The position numbers were made by a program, and so were the translations under genes. The notes below the pieces were generated by a model that was not told the origin of the DNA, searched no databases, and saw only the letters and a program-made list of their open reading frames with translations. Below, piece by piece: positions 23,901-34,191 of a DNA stretch of 64,000 bases. The stretch lies in NCBI GenBank assembly GCA_030512335.1, contig JAULSU010000007.1, positions 4,091,243-4,155,242 on the forward strand, in the 5' to 3' direction. Positions within the stretch are counted from its first letter, which is position 1. The number at the start of each line of letters is the position of its first letter. Origin of the DNA: Immersiella caudata (lineage: Eukaryota; Ascomycota; Sordariomycetes; Sordariales; Lasiosphaeriaceae).

Positions 23901-24541
23901 GGAGTTGAGGAGGCTGGCGGGAATGGAGGGGAAGGAGGCGGATGAGATTTTGATGAGATAGTGAGTGTTGGTGAGAAAGTGGGTTGGGAATAAAGCTAAC
24001 AGGTGATAGTATGCTGGAAGGATCGAGATTGCGAGGAACGGCCGCGCTGTACCGGGATGTTGTCGCTGACGAGACGATTTCGGATTATGCGCCGTGCAAG
24101 TGGAACCCGGACGGAGGTGTGGACCCGATCACGGCCGATCCCGAGCCGGGAAAAGTGGGACTAAAGGCCGGAACCCGGATCGTCCTCGACTTGACCACCG
24201 CATCGCACGACACCGCGGCATTCCCGGAACCAGAGACAGTGAAGTTGGATCGACCTCTCGGATCGTACATCCACTACGGTTTTGGCCCCCATCGCTGCTT
24301 GGGCCTGGAGATGAGCAGGGTGGTTCTGACTGAGATTTTCAAGGGCATTGTGCGACTGCGGGGACTCAAGAGAGTGGATGGCCCGCGAGGGAAAATGAAG
24401 TCCTTGCCTGTAGAGCGGTGGAGTGGGCAGGCTGGGAGGGCCGGCGACAAGGACTGGACGGGCTTGAAGGTCTACATGACGCCCGATGAGAAGTCTTATT
24501 GGCCAATGCCGACAGCAATGCGTGTGGGATATGAGGGGTAG
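20954..24541 (+). CDS. ppo: Psi-factor-producing fatty acid oxygenase (dioxygenase-P450 fusion)
   Basis: Four exons (20954-21807, 21893-22813, 22860-23960, 24010-24541) give 1,135 residues, the size of Ppo/linoleate diol synthases. The N-terminal heme-peroxidase-type dioxygenase has the distal His205 in IIHDIFQT, and the catalytic Tyr382 and proximal heme ligand His385 in IYRWH. The C-terminal P450 half keeps the heme-thiolate Cys1055 in FGPHRCLG, unlike PpoC-type enzymes that lost it. It is therefore likely bifunctional: fatty acid 8-dioxygenation followed by hydroperoxide isomerisation to dihydroxy oxylipins that steer asexual and sexual sporulation. The soluble protein has no signal peptide. 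The first ATG of the frame is at 20954. All three introns are canonical and one has GCTAAC as branch point. Subfamily (PpoA, PpoB or LDS) needs a tree. Confidence 0.95.
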
Positions 24542-25037
24542 AGTAGCACGGTTTCCTTTTCGTCTGATATTCTCGGAGGATTTTTCTGGATCGAATCCAA
24601 GGCTTTATCTGATGAATCATAAACATGAGTGATGTGTCTGCTCGAGCTTCGCAGCCTTGGAACCTGTGTTTGATGGAAAACTCTAGCTGACGTGTGGCGA
24701 ATGTGAGACACGGCACAATCCCAGAACCTGAAAACACCGCCCTGCAACACCCGCCCTCCGTCCCTCGGGGTACCTTGTAGTTGTGTGAGTATCGGATAGA
24801 GGTACAAACCAATCGCAGTTGGGCTCAAGTGCGAGTTTCGTTGAGCCAATCGTGTTACTTGCGTGGAACATCTAGTCCACATCACAAAAAAAGACTAGAA
24901 AGTTGAATCACTCCCAGGTTGTCTTCCGTTCAACTATCAAGGAGCCAGCCATATCGACGACGTTTGTTGCGTTGCAGAGAGCTGTAACTTTCAAATCACC
25001 GATCTCAAAGTCTACCAGACCTGAACCCGCAGTAAAT
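24542..25037. other. Intergenic region downstream of the Ppo gene
   Basis: 3' flank of the oxygenase gene; no supported feature. Confidence 0.35.
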
Positions 25038-25253
25038 ATGACGCCGTTCCTGTTCCTGCTCTGTCTCATGGCCCGGGTCTACTGTATCACAGGAGTTTGG
25101 GAAGGCAGCTGGTTGGAGATCATAGCAGTTGGTGGCACCAAGCGAGGTGCAATTTATGACGGGAGTCAGGCCGTCCCTTACATCCTTGACGTCAATCTGA
25201 ACAACGGCTGCGGCAACAGGGACCTTGCCGGTACGGACATCCTCGCGCTTTAG
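25038..25253 (+). CDS. Possible small secreted protein (low confidence)
   Basis: A 71-residue single-exon frame starts AAATATG and has a signal-peptide-like N-terminus (MTPFLFLLCLMARVYCITG). The remainder is short, with two further Cys (three in all, the first inside the signal-peptide-like segment), and resembles nothing I know. A 110-residue frame runs antisense over the same bases (25337-25005). Neither strand is clearly favoured, so the call is tentative. Confidence 0.22.
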   Translation: MTPFLFLLCLMARVYCITGVWEGSWLEIIAVGGTKRGAIYDGSQAVPYILDVNLNNGCGNRDLAGTDILAL

Positions 25254-25656
25254 ATTTACAAACATGGTACGAAATGTTATGGGGATAGCACTCCGGGGTC
25301 GGTTTCCTTGTGGGAAAGTGTAGATTGCGCCAGACATGGTCAATAAAAGGGGGACGGGGAGGAACTTAGGAAGGAATCTTCGCTACGTCATGGCCACCGG
25401 GGGAACACAAATGAGTTGAAAGCCATTGTCTAAACTATCCCAACCCCCTTATGGTACGACTAGGTAACCCACAAAGGAGGAAATTGAATTGAATTCGACT
25501 GCAACCCCTGCCGCTTTTCCAATATCCTTCGATCCGTCCAATGAAAAACCAGCCGTAAAATGCTATGGTCAAACCCAAGGTCGCCCCAATTCCAAGGTAT
25601 CCAAGGACACAAACCCAATACTAGATCCGAAAACACCATCCTATGCCTCCATTGCT
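25254..25656. other. Intergenic region
   Basis: About 400 bases before the 3' end of the receptor-like gene. Nothing recognised. Confidence 0.35.
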
Positions 25657-26890
25657 TCACCCCACCTTGCCATTATGCTTCTCCACCATCACCTCCGCCG
25701 ACGAATGTGACTCCTCTGACTTGACGTCATCCCTCCTCTCCTCCTCAACCTCGACATCATGCCCATCCACCGTGCTCAACCCCGTCTCACCATATGGTCT
25801 CCTCCCTCCCCTCGCTCCATTCATAGGACTGATGTTCTCCTCGTCCGGCACCGTAGACGGGTTGGGCGAGAGGAGCCCAGGGAAGAACTTGGAAACGATG
25901 GGTTTCATGGTTGTGAGACAGGCGCAGATGATGGCGATGTTGGTCTCCCAGATGTTCCAGTTGGACGTTTTTCCGGCATCCCAGGTCACGTCTATGGCTC
26001 CGGCTTTGACGTCACGGTCGAGGAGGAGGACGCGGGTGAGAGAGATGATGCAGACGCTGTAGATGCTCGGTCAGTATCCAATGAGATCAGAGGGGAAGGG
26101 GAGGGGAGGGACGTACACAAAGGCGAGAAGAAATATGATAACCAAGGCAATCTTTTGCGGCCTCGGGCTGCGAATTTTGTGAAGGACAGTGAGGGGGAGG
26201 ATGAAGATGAGGAAGTCGGTGACGATGTTGAGACCGGCGTGGCTCCAGTAGACGCTCATCGGTTGGCAGAAGGCTTCAGCGCGCTTGACCGGGTCCAGCT
26301 CCCAAAAGGCAGAGAGGGGGATGCAGGCGGTGAAGAGCGTGGCGAGAATGTAAAGATGGCTAATCGCAACGACAGCCAGCATGACCTTGGCGGCGCGGCG
26401 GACGTAGTCGTACGTTAGAACACGGATGTACAGACAAAGAATCGAGAGTTTCGTGAAGGTCAAGCAGAGGAGGTAGATGATGGTGTTGGCCAGGCTGATC
26501 TCGAAGAAGATGACGAGGTCTTCCATGGGTACGTAAAAAACATGTTTCCCAAGGCCATATTTGATCTCTGGGCGTTGATAGTCAGTATGATGTTCCACTC
26601 ATTGAGTGGTTGCCGCTTCGATGGAGGGAGAAGGGAAACATACGGAGGCCCATGCATGCGATGCCCGCGACCGAAAGCGCAAGTGATATGAGCACAAACC
26701 AGTCCTCCAAGGCGACAACCCGGAGGATGCCGGCGCGAGCCCAAAATCGCAACGCAACGCAGGTTGTCGCAAAGGTGAGGGCGACGGCGGCGGAGGCGAT
26801 TGGCGATGCGCCGTTCCACTCGTTGGGATCCGGCAGTGGGAACGGGAACCCCGGAGGGCCCGGCGTGCCTGTTCCTGTGTCCTTGGACAT
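25657..26890 (-). CDS. Fungal rhodopsin-domain (Pth11-like) integral membrane protein
   Basis: Three exons (26890-26644, 26567-26117, 26056-25657) give 365 residues. Several hydrophobic helices are evident. Hallmarks of the fungal rhodopsin-domain family are the ALEDWFVLIS segment after helix 2, KYGLGKH in the following loop, and LCLTFTKLSILCLYIRV in helix 4. Also present are WELDPVKRAEAFCQP, with the loop Cys expected to form a disulphide, and NIVTDFLIFILPL. The C-terminal tail is cytosolic, acidic and Ser-rich. Family members such as Pth11 act in surface sensing, but most are orphans. The starting ATG at 26890 is the first of the frame. Both introns are canonical and phases fit (1 and 2). 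Confidence 0.88.
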
Positions 26891-28224
26891 GGCGCCAGAC
26901 TCAAGCTTGCGTCTTCGGCCCGTCACGTTTGCGCCGTCGTGATGCTACCTCACACTCACAGGTAGTGGGCGCGCCAAGTGGAACCCGATTCTGGGCGAGT
27001 GGGTTCTGGGTTGAGGAAAGAGCGATTCGCCCGCCGTTCAGCGCCCACGTCTGCGCGCTTGTTGCCAGCTCATCGACTTCGAAGTCAAACTGGACGCCAA
27101 AAGCGGAAGGCTAAGAAAAGCCTGAGAGGACGAACTGACGAGCATTGGCAATGCCACCATCTTAACGGTGACGCGCAAGAGACCGCAACGAGCGAAATGC
27201 TGAACAAAGAATTTCTGCGCAGCAAAGCGCACACGACCCACAGACTTCCCCGGACCGACTCTGAATGGCTGCTGGCACGGATCAGCGCCCGTGCGCAGCT
27301 GCATGGCGGGCAAGCGAGCTCATGGGGGCTAACCAGATCTGTCAGGTCTTGGACCTCCAATGCGCTCAAAATGTTTTGTCCTTGGTAACGTCGCGGGGAA
27401 GAAATGCCAACGGAATACAGGCACCGCGCGCGGCCCGGTTGCAAGCGAAAATACGAGAACAAGCGACACGGAAGGCCCAAGACAACGGGATGAAAAGTTT
27501 GGAAAATCCCCGGATTTTGGAATTGACATCATGCGCACTGGCCTGAGCTGTGCTTCCCAGGAAAGCTAAGGTCAAAAAGCAAATTGCGGGGTCAGCTGGA
27601 GGGACGAACCGACATTCGAGTTCTCCTCACCGGCCAGTGCCGGCCTTGGGAGCCGAGACCGTGCGCCCAGCCACCAATCTCAGCAAGCATCGGGCAGCTG
27701 CGTCCAACGGCCTGTCAAAACCGGCTGACACAAAACTCGCTCAGCTCGGTGAGGGTGATTGAGCGCACTGTTGTCACCTGATGAGGCGCATTGCTCCCCA
27801 ATCAATGGCAACGCTTCCGATTCAGGACTGGCATCACGTGACCTCTCAGGGTCCTTCCCATTGAGGAAGCTCAGGGGCTGCCGTTCAATCCATCTCAGGG
27901 CTGGGAATTGGGAAGGTCCTGAGGATCTAGATATCGGGAAGGGCGCCACGGGATGTGAGAATTGGGGAATTTACACCACAAGAGCGAAATGAACGGCTTA
28001 TTCTGCTGCAAAATGGAACCGTGTGGCCATGAAACTCTCGTTAGCCGCAGGCTTAAGGCCTATTCTGGGAGGTGTAACTCTTGTCTTTGTGCATAGAATA
28101 GCCCTTGGTAATGGTGGTGGGAGAATGATCTTATTAGATAAAGCAGAGATCCGCCGTTGGGATGTGAACCGTCCATGAAGGTTGAGGGCTCAAGCCATTT
28201 CTTTTTTGACGTCGGCAATCACCT
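26891..28224. other. Intergenic region, no gene recognised
   Basis: About 1.3 kb of unremarkable composition between two divergently transcribed genes. No repeat family of the window occurs here. Confidence 0.4.
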
Positions 28225-29159
28225 ATGTCGCTTCGAAAAGTAGCCCTTGGCCTTGTGGCCGCGTCATCTGTTGTCGCCAGAGGAGTGAAGTGTGGAAACG
28301 AAAACGATAGTCCTGTGTTCCGTCCAAACGAGGACGGCCGCAAGCAGTTTTCTGCCCCTTCTCCAATCAATCTCACGGTCCACATTGTTGCTGCATCGTA
28401 TAGCCGAGATGACGGGTATCTTTCAGCAAGTATCACCTCTCACCAGCAGAACATCCCTTATTTCGTCACTAATACGAGCTTCAGGAAGCAGAAGTCGACA
28501 ACCAGGTCCGGATCATCAAGGATGCGTACAAGTCAACGGGTATCACGTTCAACCACACAAAAGCCCACAACAGGTGGGTCGTCAACCCAAACTGGGCGGG
28601 ACGGCAAGTAGGGAGCTTCTTTAACGAGATGAAGGAGGCGTTGCACGTGGGCGACTACCGAAACTTGAACCTCTACTTCCGCAACATCACTGCTATCGAC
28701 TACGGAGGTATCTGCACCAACCCGGAGCAACAAATTACGGCGGAGAAGGACCCAAAGCTGCGACTCATCCGGGATGGGTGTGTTATCGCCATCTTCTCAC
28801 TTCCTGGCAATGAACACCAGTATATGAACCAAGGGAAAACCGTGGTGCATGAAATGGGACACTGGTTTGGGCTGTACCATCCCTTCCACGACAACGGTCT
28901 TCGCGAGAACAACGAGAACCCAAACCCATGTAACCCGACGAATCCCGACGATCATGTTCTCGACACACCCAAGATGCGGTATACGGACGCGATGATTGGC
29001 ACTTGCGACACGACGTTGAACTCGTGTCCGAATGACAATGGCACAGATCCCGTCCGGAATTACATGTCATACAGCTCAGACGACTGCATGGATGAGTTCA
29101 CACCGGGGCAGGTGGCGCGCATGTATGAGATTTATGCCAAGTATCGGCAAGACGCGTAG
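28225..29159 (+). CDS. Secreted M43 (pappalysin-type) metalloprotease
   Basis: Two exons (28225-28429 and 28492-29159) give 290 residues. The signal peptide covers about residues 1-19. The zinc site HEMGHWFGLYH has His188, Glu189, His192 and His198 in the metzincin pattern HExxHxxGxxH. The Met-turn follows as NYMSYSSDDC with Met260. At least six Cys in the mature part suit a secreted enzyme. The family is Peptidase_M43; fungal members are extracellular endopeptidases. The length agrees with fungal M43B proteases (about 270-300 residues). The intron acceptor (GAAGCAG) was chosen because it is the one in phase with the donor GTATCA; a nearby CAG would break the frame. Confidence 0.88.
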
Positions 29160-29372
29160 GGGGGCGATCTGGTTTGCTCTTTTCTCTGTCTTCGTCTTCT
29201 TTTGACCTTGCGATCGCATCCCGTGTTTACACATAGCTACCTATTTGATAGAAATATAGACACATCCATCATATCCATTGCTGCATCGCCCACAATCGTA
29301 AGTAACAATGCTATTGTACCCCGGCAAATTCCACCCCTTATCCCCTCCGCCCCCCCTCCCCTTTTCCCTCTC

Positions 29373-29816
29373 CTAAGCCTTCCCGAACCCAATCGTGGCC
29401 CCACCATCACCGCCCCCCTTAACAACCCTCCACTCCACATCCACCCCATTGCACTGCATCGCGCCCCTCGCACCGACATTCCCACCCCGATTCGAATCCC
29501 TCAACGTATCCCTCAACAAGTCATACACATCCTCATTCCCAATCGTCGCTCTATTTCCGCGAATTGAACGCGCCTGGAATGAGCAAGTCTCGTATACCAA
29601 GACTTCGTTCCAGGCGTTGCCGAGGTCCCAGCCAAAGGAGGGGAAGGCGCCTTGGGAGAGGACGTTGACGATGAATTGGCAGTCGGAGGCGGCGGCGGGG
29701 GAGGAGGTGTCGACTGCGAAGGAGGAGATGCCGCAGGAGTTGAGACGTTTGGAGAGGTCGACGGGGGAGGCGGTGGTTGTTGCCAGGAGGGCGGCGAGGG
29801 TTGTGAGGAGGAGCAT
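29373..29816 (-). CDS. Secreted Hce2-domain (Ecp2-like) protein
   Basis: Single exon of 147 residues, start ATG at 29816. The signal peptide is residues 1-16 or so. The mature part follows the Hce2 pattern: a CG...SF start, a SPAAASDCQ segment with the second Cys, a Trp-containing middle, YETCSF, a GN-D-V-Y-DLL helix and a final GARGAMQC block. All four Cys are in the expected spacing for two disulphides. Ecp2 homologues are secreted proteins linked to virulence or antagonism in some fungi; in saprotrophs the role is unknown. It is transcribed towards the M43 protease gene, with 213 bases between their stop codons. Confidence 0.75.
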   Translation of the reverse strand: MLLLTTLAALLATTTASPVDLSKRLNSCGISSFAVDTSSPAAASDCQFIVNVLSQGAFPSFGWDLGNAWNEVLVYETCSFQARSIRGNRATIGNEDVYDLLRDTLRDSNRGGNVGARGAMQCNGVDVEWRVVKGGGDGGATIGFGKA

Positions 29817-31255
29817 TTTTGCGTGGTTTTTTGTTTGTGAGTATCGGTTTGTGTGATGTTGGAATGTGGGTAAGCGGCGGTTGAGGGGAGATCTGGTGAA
29901 GTTGCCTCACTTTATACATTATCGGATACCTGCTGGCGTGCGCATTTCATCTATTTCGGCGTGATGTAGTTCCCGGATAACGGGTGATTGGCCACCGGTT
30001 TGAGAGCCAAGTCCCTGATCGGGAGCCGTTCGCAGTCGGCTACATCATGCCACTATCCTGCGTGCAGAGCGATGGAAGTCTCGGCGGCGGCGGCCCGATT
30101 TCTCGAAGGGGCAATGCTTGGAGAATGGAAAACAAAAACTGGATCCCATTATCCTATTCATTGAAAATCAAGTCGCCCGTTATGTATGTTGCAATGGTAC
30201 AGATTAGGTAGGTGAGTTAATAGGCCTCTTATATGCTATCGCATTAGTGGGCTCGCCGCAAGGGAAACCATTCGCTCACGTTGGAACTCCCATCTAGCGA
30301 CCCATTCATGCAGCGATGTGGTTGATAGTAGATGTCACATGATTGGCTCTGGTTGAAGGTACAATCTTCCGGTATTAAGTGGGAGCAAACAGCCTGACCT
30401 GGGCTCTCGGTACCAGGGGCTGATATTGAGGGGCTGGTCACGTCAGTGATGATCAAAGTCAGGAAAACGACGAAAACAAGAAAATATCGCTTCGGTCAGG
30501 AGATCCTGGAATCATTTGACTAGGTCATTCTGAGTGACTGCTGATAGTCTGGCGTTGTCGAGTTTTTGGCGCGGTATCGATGGCATTGTTCTATTACGAG
30601 ACTGCTTGGGCGTTGAGGGTCATTTGGCATTGAGATCTATTTTTAGAAACCAGGTCGGGCCCCTGTGGACCCTTGGAATTAACCGTCACTATAGACATCA
30701 CTATTCGCATTGTTGGATGGCACGTTACCGGGTTTCGTTTAATTCCTAACGGGAAATGAGGCATAGTTGCGCGTGGGTATCAAAGCGAACGTCTTATAGG
30801 GGACTTCACTCTGGCCACTCATGGGGGTCGGACGAACAACAACGCTCTTCACAGACTCGATGCTCCATCGAGGGCCATCAGTCAGAATGTGGGCCGAGCC
30901 CATTCAGCGCGTGGACATACTTGACTCAATGTGGAGACGTGTGGAGACGGCTATGCGGAACGTCATTGTGGATCAAGGGGATAGGCTTGGAGGCGTCATG
31001 ACAGATGGCGCCACTGGCCGAGGTCCCGGACTTTATGACTAAGGCTATCCTTTCCGCATCTCATGAATGGGCTTGAGGAAACACCCGGCCGCATGGAGAA
31101 GCCTTCGGCGGAAAGTCGAGTCCGGGTGTCTGCCACGAAGAGTTGCGGTCCGGAGCGTGGAATCGGGGCGAACCTCTATTCTATTTGAGAGGATGGTTCC
31201 CTGGTCCGCAATGCGTCAATTTATCAGCAATCCCCAAGGCATCATCGCATCATAG
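29817..31255. other. Intergenic region with a possible secreted-protein relic
   Basis: About 1.4 kb. Apart from the minus-strand frame at 30244-30496 listed separately, nothing is recognised. Confidence 0.35.
30244..30496 (-). pseudogene. Possible relic of a small cysteine-containing secreted protein
   Basis: A minus-strand frame reads a strongly signal-peptide-like segment (KRYFLVFVVFLTLIITDV) followed by about 65 residues with four Cys and three Asn-glycosylation sequons, ending at 30244. The frame has no ATG: a stop lies just upstream of the Lys-Arg, and the nearest ATG (about 30516) is in another frame. Either an unseen upstream exon, a single-base change or chance explains it. Confidence 0.25.
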
Positions 31256-32150
31256 CATCCACGATTTCCTCGGCAGTTCCCGCAATAACCACCTTCACCC
31301 CTTCACCATTGTGCTTAACCGGGTTCCACGGCACACTCTCAGGCCGTTGAGTGGGGAAAACTCCCGGAGAGTCACGCATCGGACCCCTCAGTCAACCCAA
31401 AGCCAAGCCCGTATTATCCCCCACATCTTGGCTCTCCTTCCCACGACTCACCATCAGCATGCCCTTCTGGATGGGCATATGCAGCGACCACGGGTGCCAG
31501 CTGGGCGTGCTGTCCAACTGGTTTCACATATTCACCAGATTCTCCAAGCTGCACCAGTACCATCGGCTCCGGTCAAGAAAACCAACCTCTCACCATCTCA
31601 ACCTCCACCAGATACATGGTTGCCCTGGCCACTGCACTATATATCGTTCAGACACAACCTGCAACACTTGAGAGGAGAAAAGGCCTCGGCGGGAAAGGGA
31701 GAGGGCGAGGAGGCGGCGCAGGGAATGCGACACCATCAATATCGACGCCGTCACATGGGTCTAGCCATTGCCACAGTAGTGTTATCGGGAGTGTTGTGGG
31801 TTGGCCTTCTCCTTCCTGGCCTTGTGTCGAGTTGTAATTAGTCATTGGTGAAGGGCAATCTGTATCGTCCAAGTTGGAAATGATTAGGGGTAGCACAGGA
31901 GGGATCGTTCGGGTTGGAACTTGGGAAGGTGTATGGCAGGATCGGGTGCATTAGGTTGTATGAGGACAGCTTCAATATCTGGCTTTTCGACTGCACCTGG
32001 GACGGAGGAGAAGACGCTCTGGGGTGAAAATTCAGGAGAGGAAGGATGGACGGTTTTAGGGTTGGGTGAGATGTTTATAATGCATTCGTAGTTGAAGCTG
32101 AAGTTGAGTCTCAATGCCATATTTTCATCTACCTCCAATTCGCACTCTGC
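31256..32150 (-). pseudogene. Probable multi-exon gene or relic, family unknown
   Basis: The minus strand has several stretches with coding character. The last exon ends VKVVIAGTAEEIVDAMMR before TGA near 31256. It can be joined in phase, over an intron with GTGAGT donor, to an exon encoding LGESGEYVKPVGQHAQ and more (about 31455-31545). Further upstream, 31884-32138 is open for 84 residues in a Pro-rich segment. I could not join all pieces without a frame break, so I cannot say whether this is an intact gene with many introns or a decayed one. No domain was recognised. Confidence 0.35.
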
Positions 32151-32740
32151 ATCAGTTTCAGGGCATCCGTCACCGGGTCATCTTTTTAGTAGCGCTGTTA
32201 AAGCAGAAAGGCGGCGCTATATGAACCCACTCACGGCATTTGCGGCATCGCCGTGCCACTGACGACAAGCGTCCTGCTAGCGCATGGCATCAACTAGAGA
32301 GACAGAATTTCGAACACCATTGGAAAATAACAGACGAAGGTGCAGACGCCACACGCTATTCCAAGCGCCGGACCAGGAACTACTTATCCCGCCCCTTTTC
32401 ACAGCTGCGCCGTCCCGACCTACCATCAGTAGCGGCCGGGTGATCCGCCATGCGCCCCTACCAAACCAACCCCCTTTGTCTCAACTACAACCATTCCATG
32501 CCATGATTGTCTCGAAATGCAAAACACGTGCTCATCAACATCTCACGAGGACCTCATTTTCGCGGACACGGCGGCAACCATGGGGATATAGGACGACGGC
32601 TAGTCAAGTTCTCGGTTCTGACGCCGACCCATAAACGACCGCTATTCTTTAACCGGCACCCCGGGTCAATCTGAGCATCACCACACCACCTGCATCAGTT
32701 CAACATTCCCAGCTCACCTTTGACCCTCAACAACACCAAG
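32151..32740. other. Intergenic region, promoter side of the CYTH-like gene
   Basis: No gene recognised. Confidence 0.35.
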
Positions 32741-33577
32741 ATGGTGCCCTCGACTCCACCCCCCCTCCTCGCCCTCCTCGCCCTCACCGTCCTCTCCGTC
32801 TCTGCAGCCCCCAACATGACTCCTGACTACGAAGTCAAACTCCTCATGGACCCCTCCGCCGCGCTAAATCCCTCAGACCACAAACTCACCCCCACCGTCC
32901 TCTCCGCCTTCGGCATGCCCACAACCGTCACCAAAATGAACGTCCAGTTCCACGATACCTCCTCCAAGGAAATCTACTCCGCCGGATGGTCGCCTCGCAT
33001 TCGCAAATCCGAAGGGCAGGATACCTTTGAGTTGACCTATAAGAAACGGTATCCCATTTTGGGGGATGACATTGACGGGACGTTGACCACTGCCAACGCG
33101 CAAGGGTTTGACTCGGGGGATTCCAACTACGATGCGCAGGTTGAGTGGGGGTATAGTCAGAAGACGTTGTCCATCAGCCGGAAGAAGACGGTTTCTGATT
33201 CGGGGTATTCCGGCGTAGAGTTGCCAAACACGAGTGATGCCAGAAAGATGTTGGTTGATGAAACACCGGATAAATTTGATGGTTGGGTTGGGGATAGCTG
33301 GGGAACGACAAAGTTGGCGTCGGCGAGGATCTTTGGGCCGGTTTTGGCGAGGAGGTCGGTGGGGACGTGGAATAAGACACAAGTGTATGTGGAGGTTTGG
33401 CCAATCAAGGATGCGGAGGGGACGGGGGTGGAGTATATCGTTGAGGCGTCGTTTAAGACGGATAGCCGCACAGAAGCAGGGGAGAAGCATGATGCGTTGA
33501 TAGCGTTTTTGACGGGGAAGGGGTGGTTTGTTGCGGAGGATTCATTGAAGGCAGGATTGATTATGGATCGTTACTGA
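32741..33577 (+). CDS. Secreted CYTH-like domain protein, unknown function
   Basis: Single exon, 278 residues; the start ATGG follows CACCAAG. Residues 1-21 form a signal peptide. The mature protein has an EVKLLMD strand near 31, a VQFHDT strand, then GWSPRIRKSEGQ and LTYKKRYPI. These alternating charged strands recall the CYTH/triphosphate-tunnel fold (ExK-like start, R-x-R and Y-K-K-R strands). Classical CYTH enzymes are cytosolic, whereas this type is exported. The C-terminus has an amphipathic helix and ends Met-Asp-Arg-Tyr. The CYTH assignment rests on strand pattern only. Third-position composition drops in GC after the first third. Confidence 0.75.
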   Translation: MVPSTPPPLLALLALTVLSVSAAPNMTPDYEVKLLMDPSAALNPSDHKLTPTVLSAFGMPTTVTKMNVQFHDTSSKEIYSAGWSPRIRKSEGQDTFELTYKKRYPILGDDIDGTLTTANAQGFDSGDSNYDAQVEWGYSQKTLSISRKKTVSDSGYSGVELPNTSDARKMLVDETPDKFDGWVGDSWGTTKLASARIFGPVLARRSVGTWNKTQVYVEVWPIKDAEGTGVEYIVEASFKTDSRTEAGEKHDALIAFLTGKGWFVAEDSLKAGLIMDRY

Positions 33578-33751
33578 TATAATGAGGATTTCTTGAGATG
33601 GAAGGCAGATCACAGTGGGCGTGGACTTCGGCATTAACACGTTGAAGAAAGTATATCCCGATTGAAAGTCGATATCGTCACAACTCTGGTGACATGGGTT
33701 CAATCCGTTTATAAGTCCCCGTTAACTTTGTGTCATCAAACACCTTAGGCT

Positions 33752-34045
33752 CCTGTTGACGTACGGTCCGCAGGGTCGCTAAGGGGTTGGTGGGTAGAGA
33801 GGGGTGGTGCAGAAGCAGGTCCTTACAGACAGGGGGTGCACTGGTTAATAGTGGTTATATGTCTTTATAAGTAAAGCAGCACAAAGTGTTAATACAGTAA
33901 GATATAATCGAAGTAAGTTTAATGAATAAGCGAATACTTACGTGAGGAATAAGAAGGGTTCCTCACACCATTATGGGTAAGATGATAGCTATCTATACTA
34001 AGTAACCAGGAGGTAACTTGTACCGTGCTCTGCTACTCGGTGTTT
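33752..34045 (+). repeat. LTR-like repeat A, copy 1
   Basis: This shares long blocks with 52760-53060 and with the reverse complement of 63275-63575. Examples are GTCCTTACAGAC, a TATAAGTA-containing block, CAGTA(A/G)GA-A-ATAATCGAA, GCGAATACTT-CGTGAGGA, GGTTCCTCAC and GCTATCTATA followed by AACTTGTACC. About 300 bases, with no coding content. The other copies begin TGT-TTACGACC or TGTTACGACC, so the family probably starts TGTTACGAC; this copy is degraded at its 5' end. Best explained as a solo LTR or similar dispersed repeat. Confidence 0.65.
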
Positions 34046-34150
34046 ACTAAGGCAGAGCAACAGAGAGCAACAGAGCAAGTGCTCTGTTAAATTCCAACGC
34101 TCTGTCCAAAGCATGCCAAGCACACAGTGCACACAGTGTTAACACAGTGT
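34046..34150. repeat. Short tandem-repeat-like tract (CAGAGCAA and CACACAGTG units)
   Basis: Immediately after repeat A copy 1 the sequence repeats CAGAGCAA-like units (about 34054-34083) and then CACACAGTG/CACAGTG units (about 34127-34150). Corresponding positions after copies 2 and 3 carry GCTCACTGTGCTCAC-type repeats, so a variable repetitive tail seems a feature of the family. Confidence 0.45.
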
Positions 34151-34191
34151 GGGATCTGTGTACACACTATTCGACCTGCGGAGACACGTCG

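Noticed and set aside
17740..24541. Secondary-metabolite gene cluster
   Set aside because: No polyketide synthase, peptide synthetase, terpene cyclase or similar core enzyme lies in the window.
25005..25337. 110-codon minus-strand frame opposite the possible small secreted protein
   Set aside because: It has an ATG but no signal or domain; evidence is no better than for the plus frame, so I listed only the latter at low confidence.
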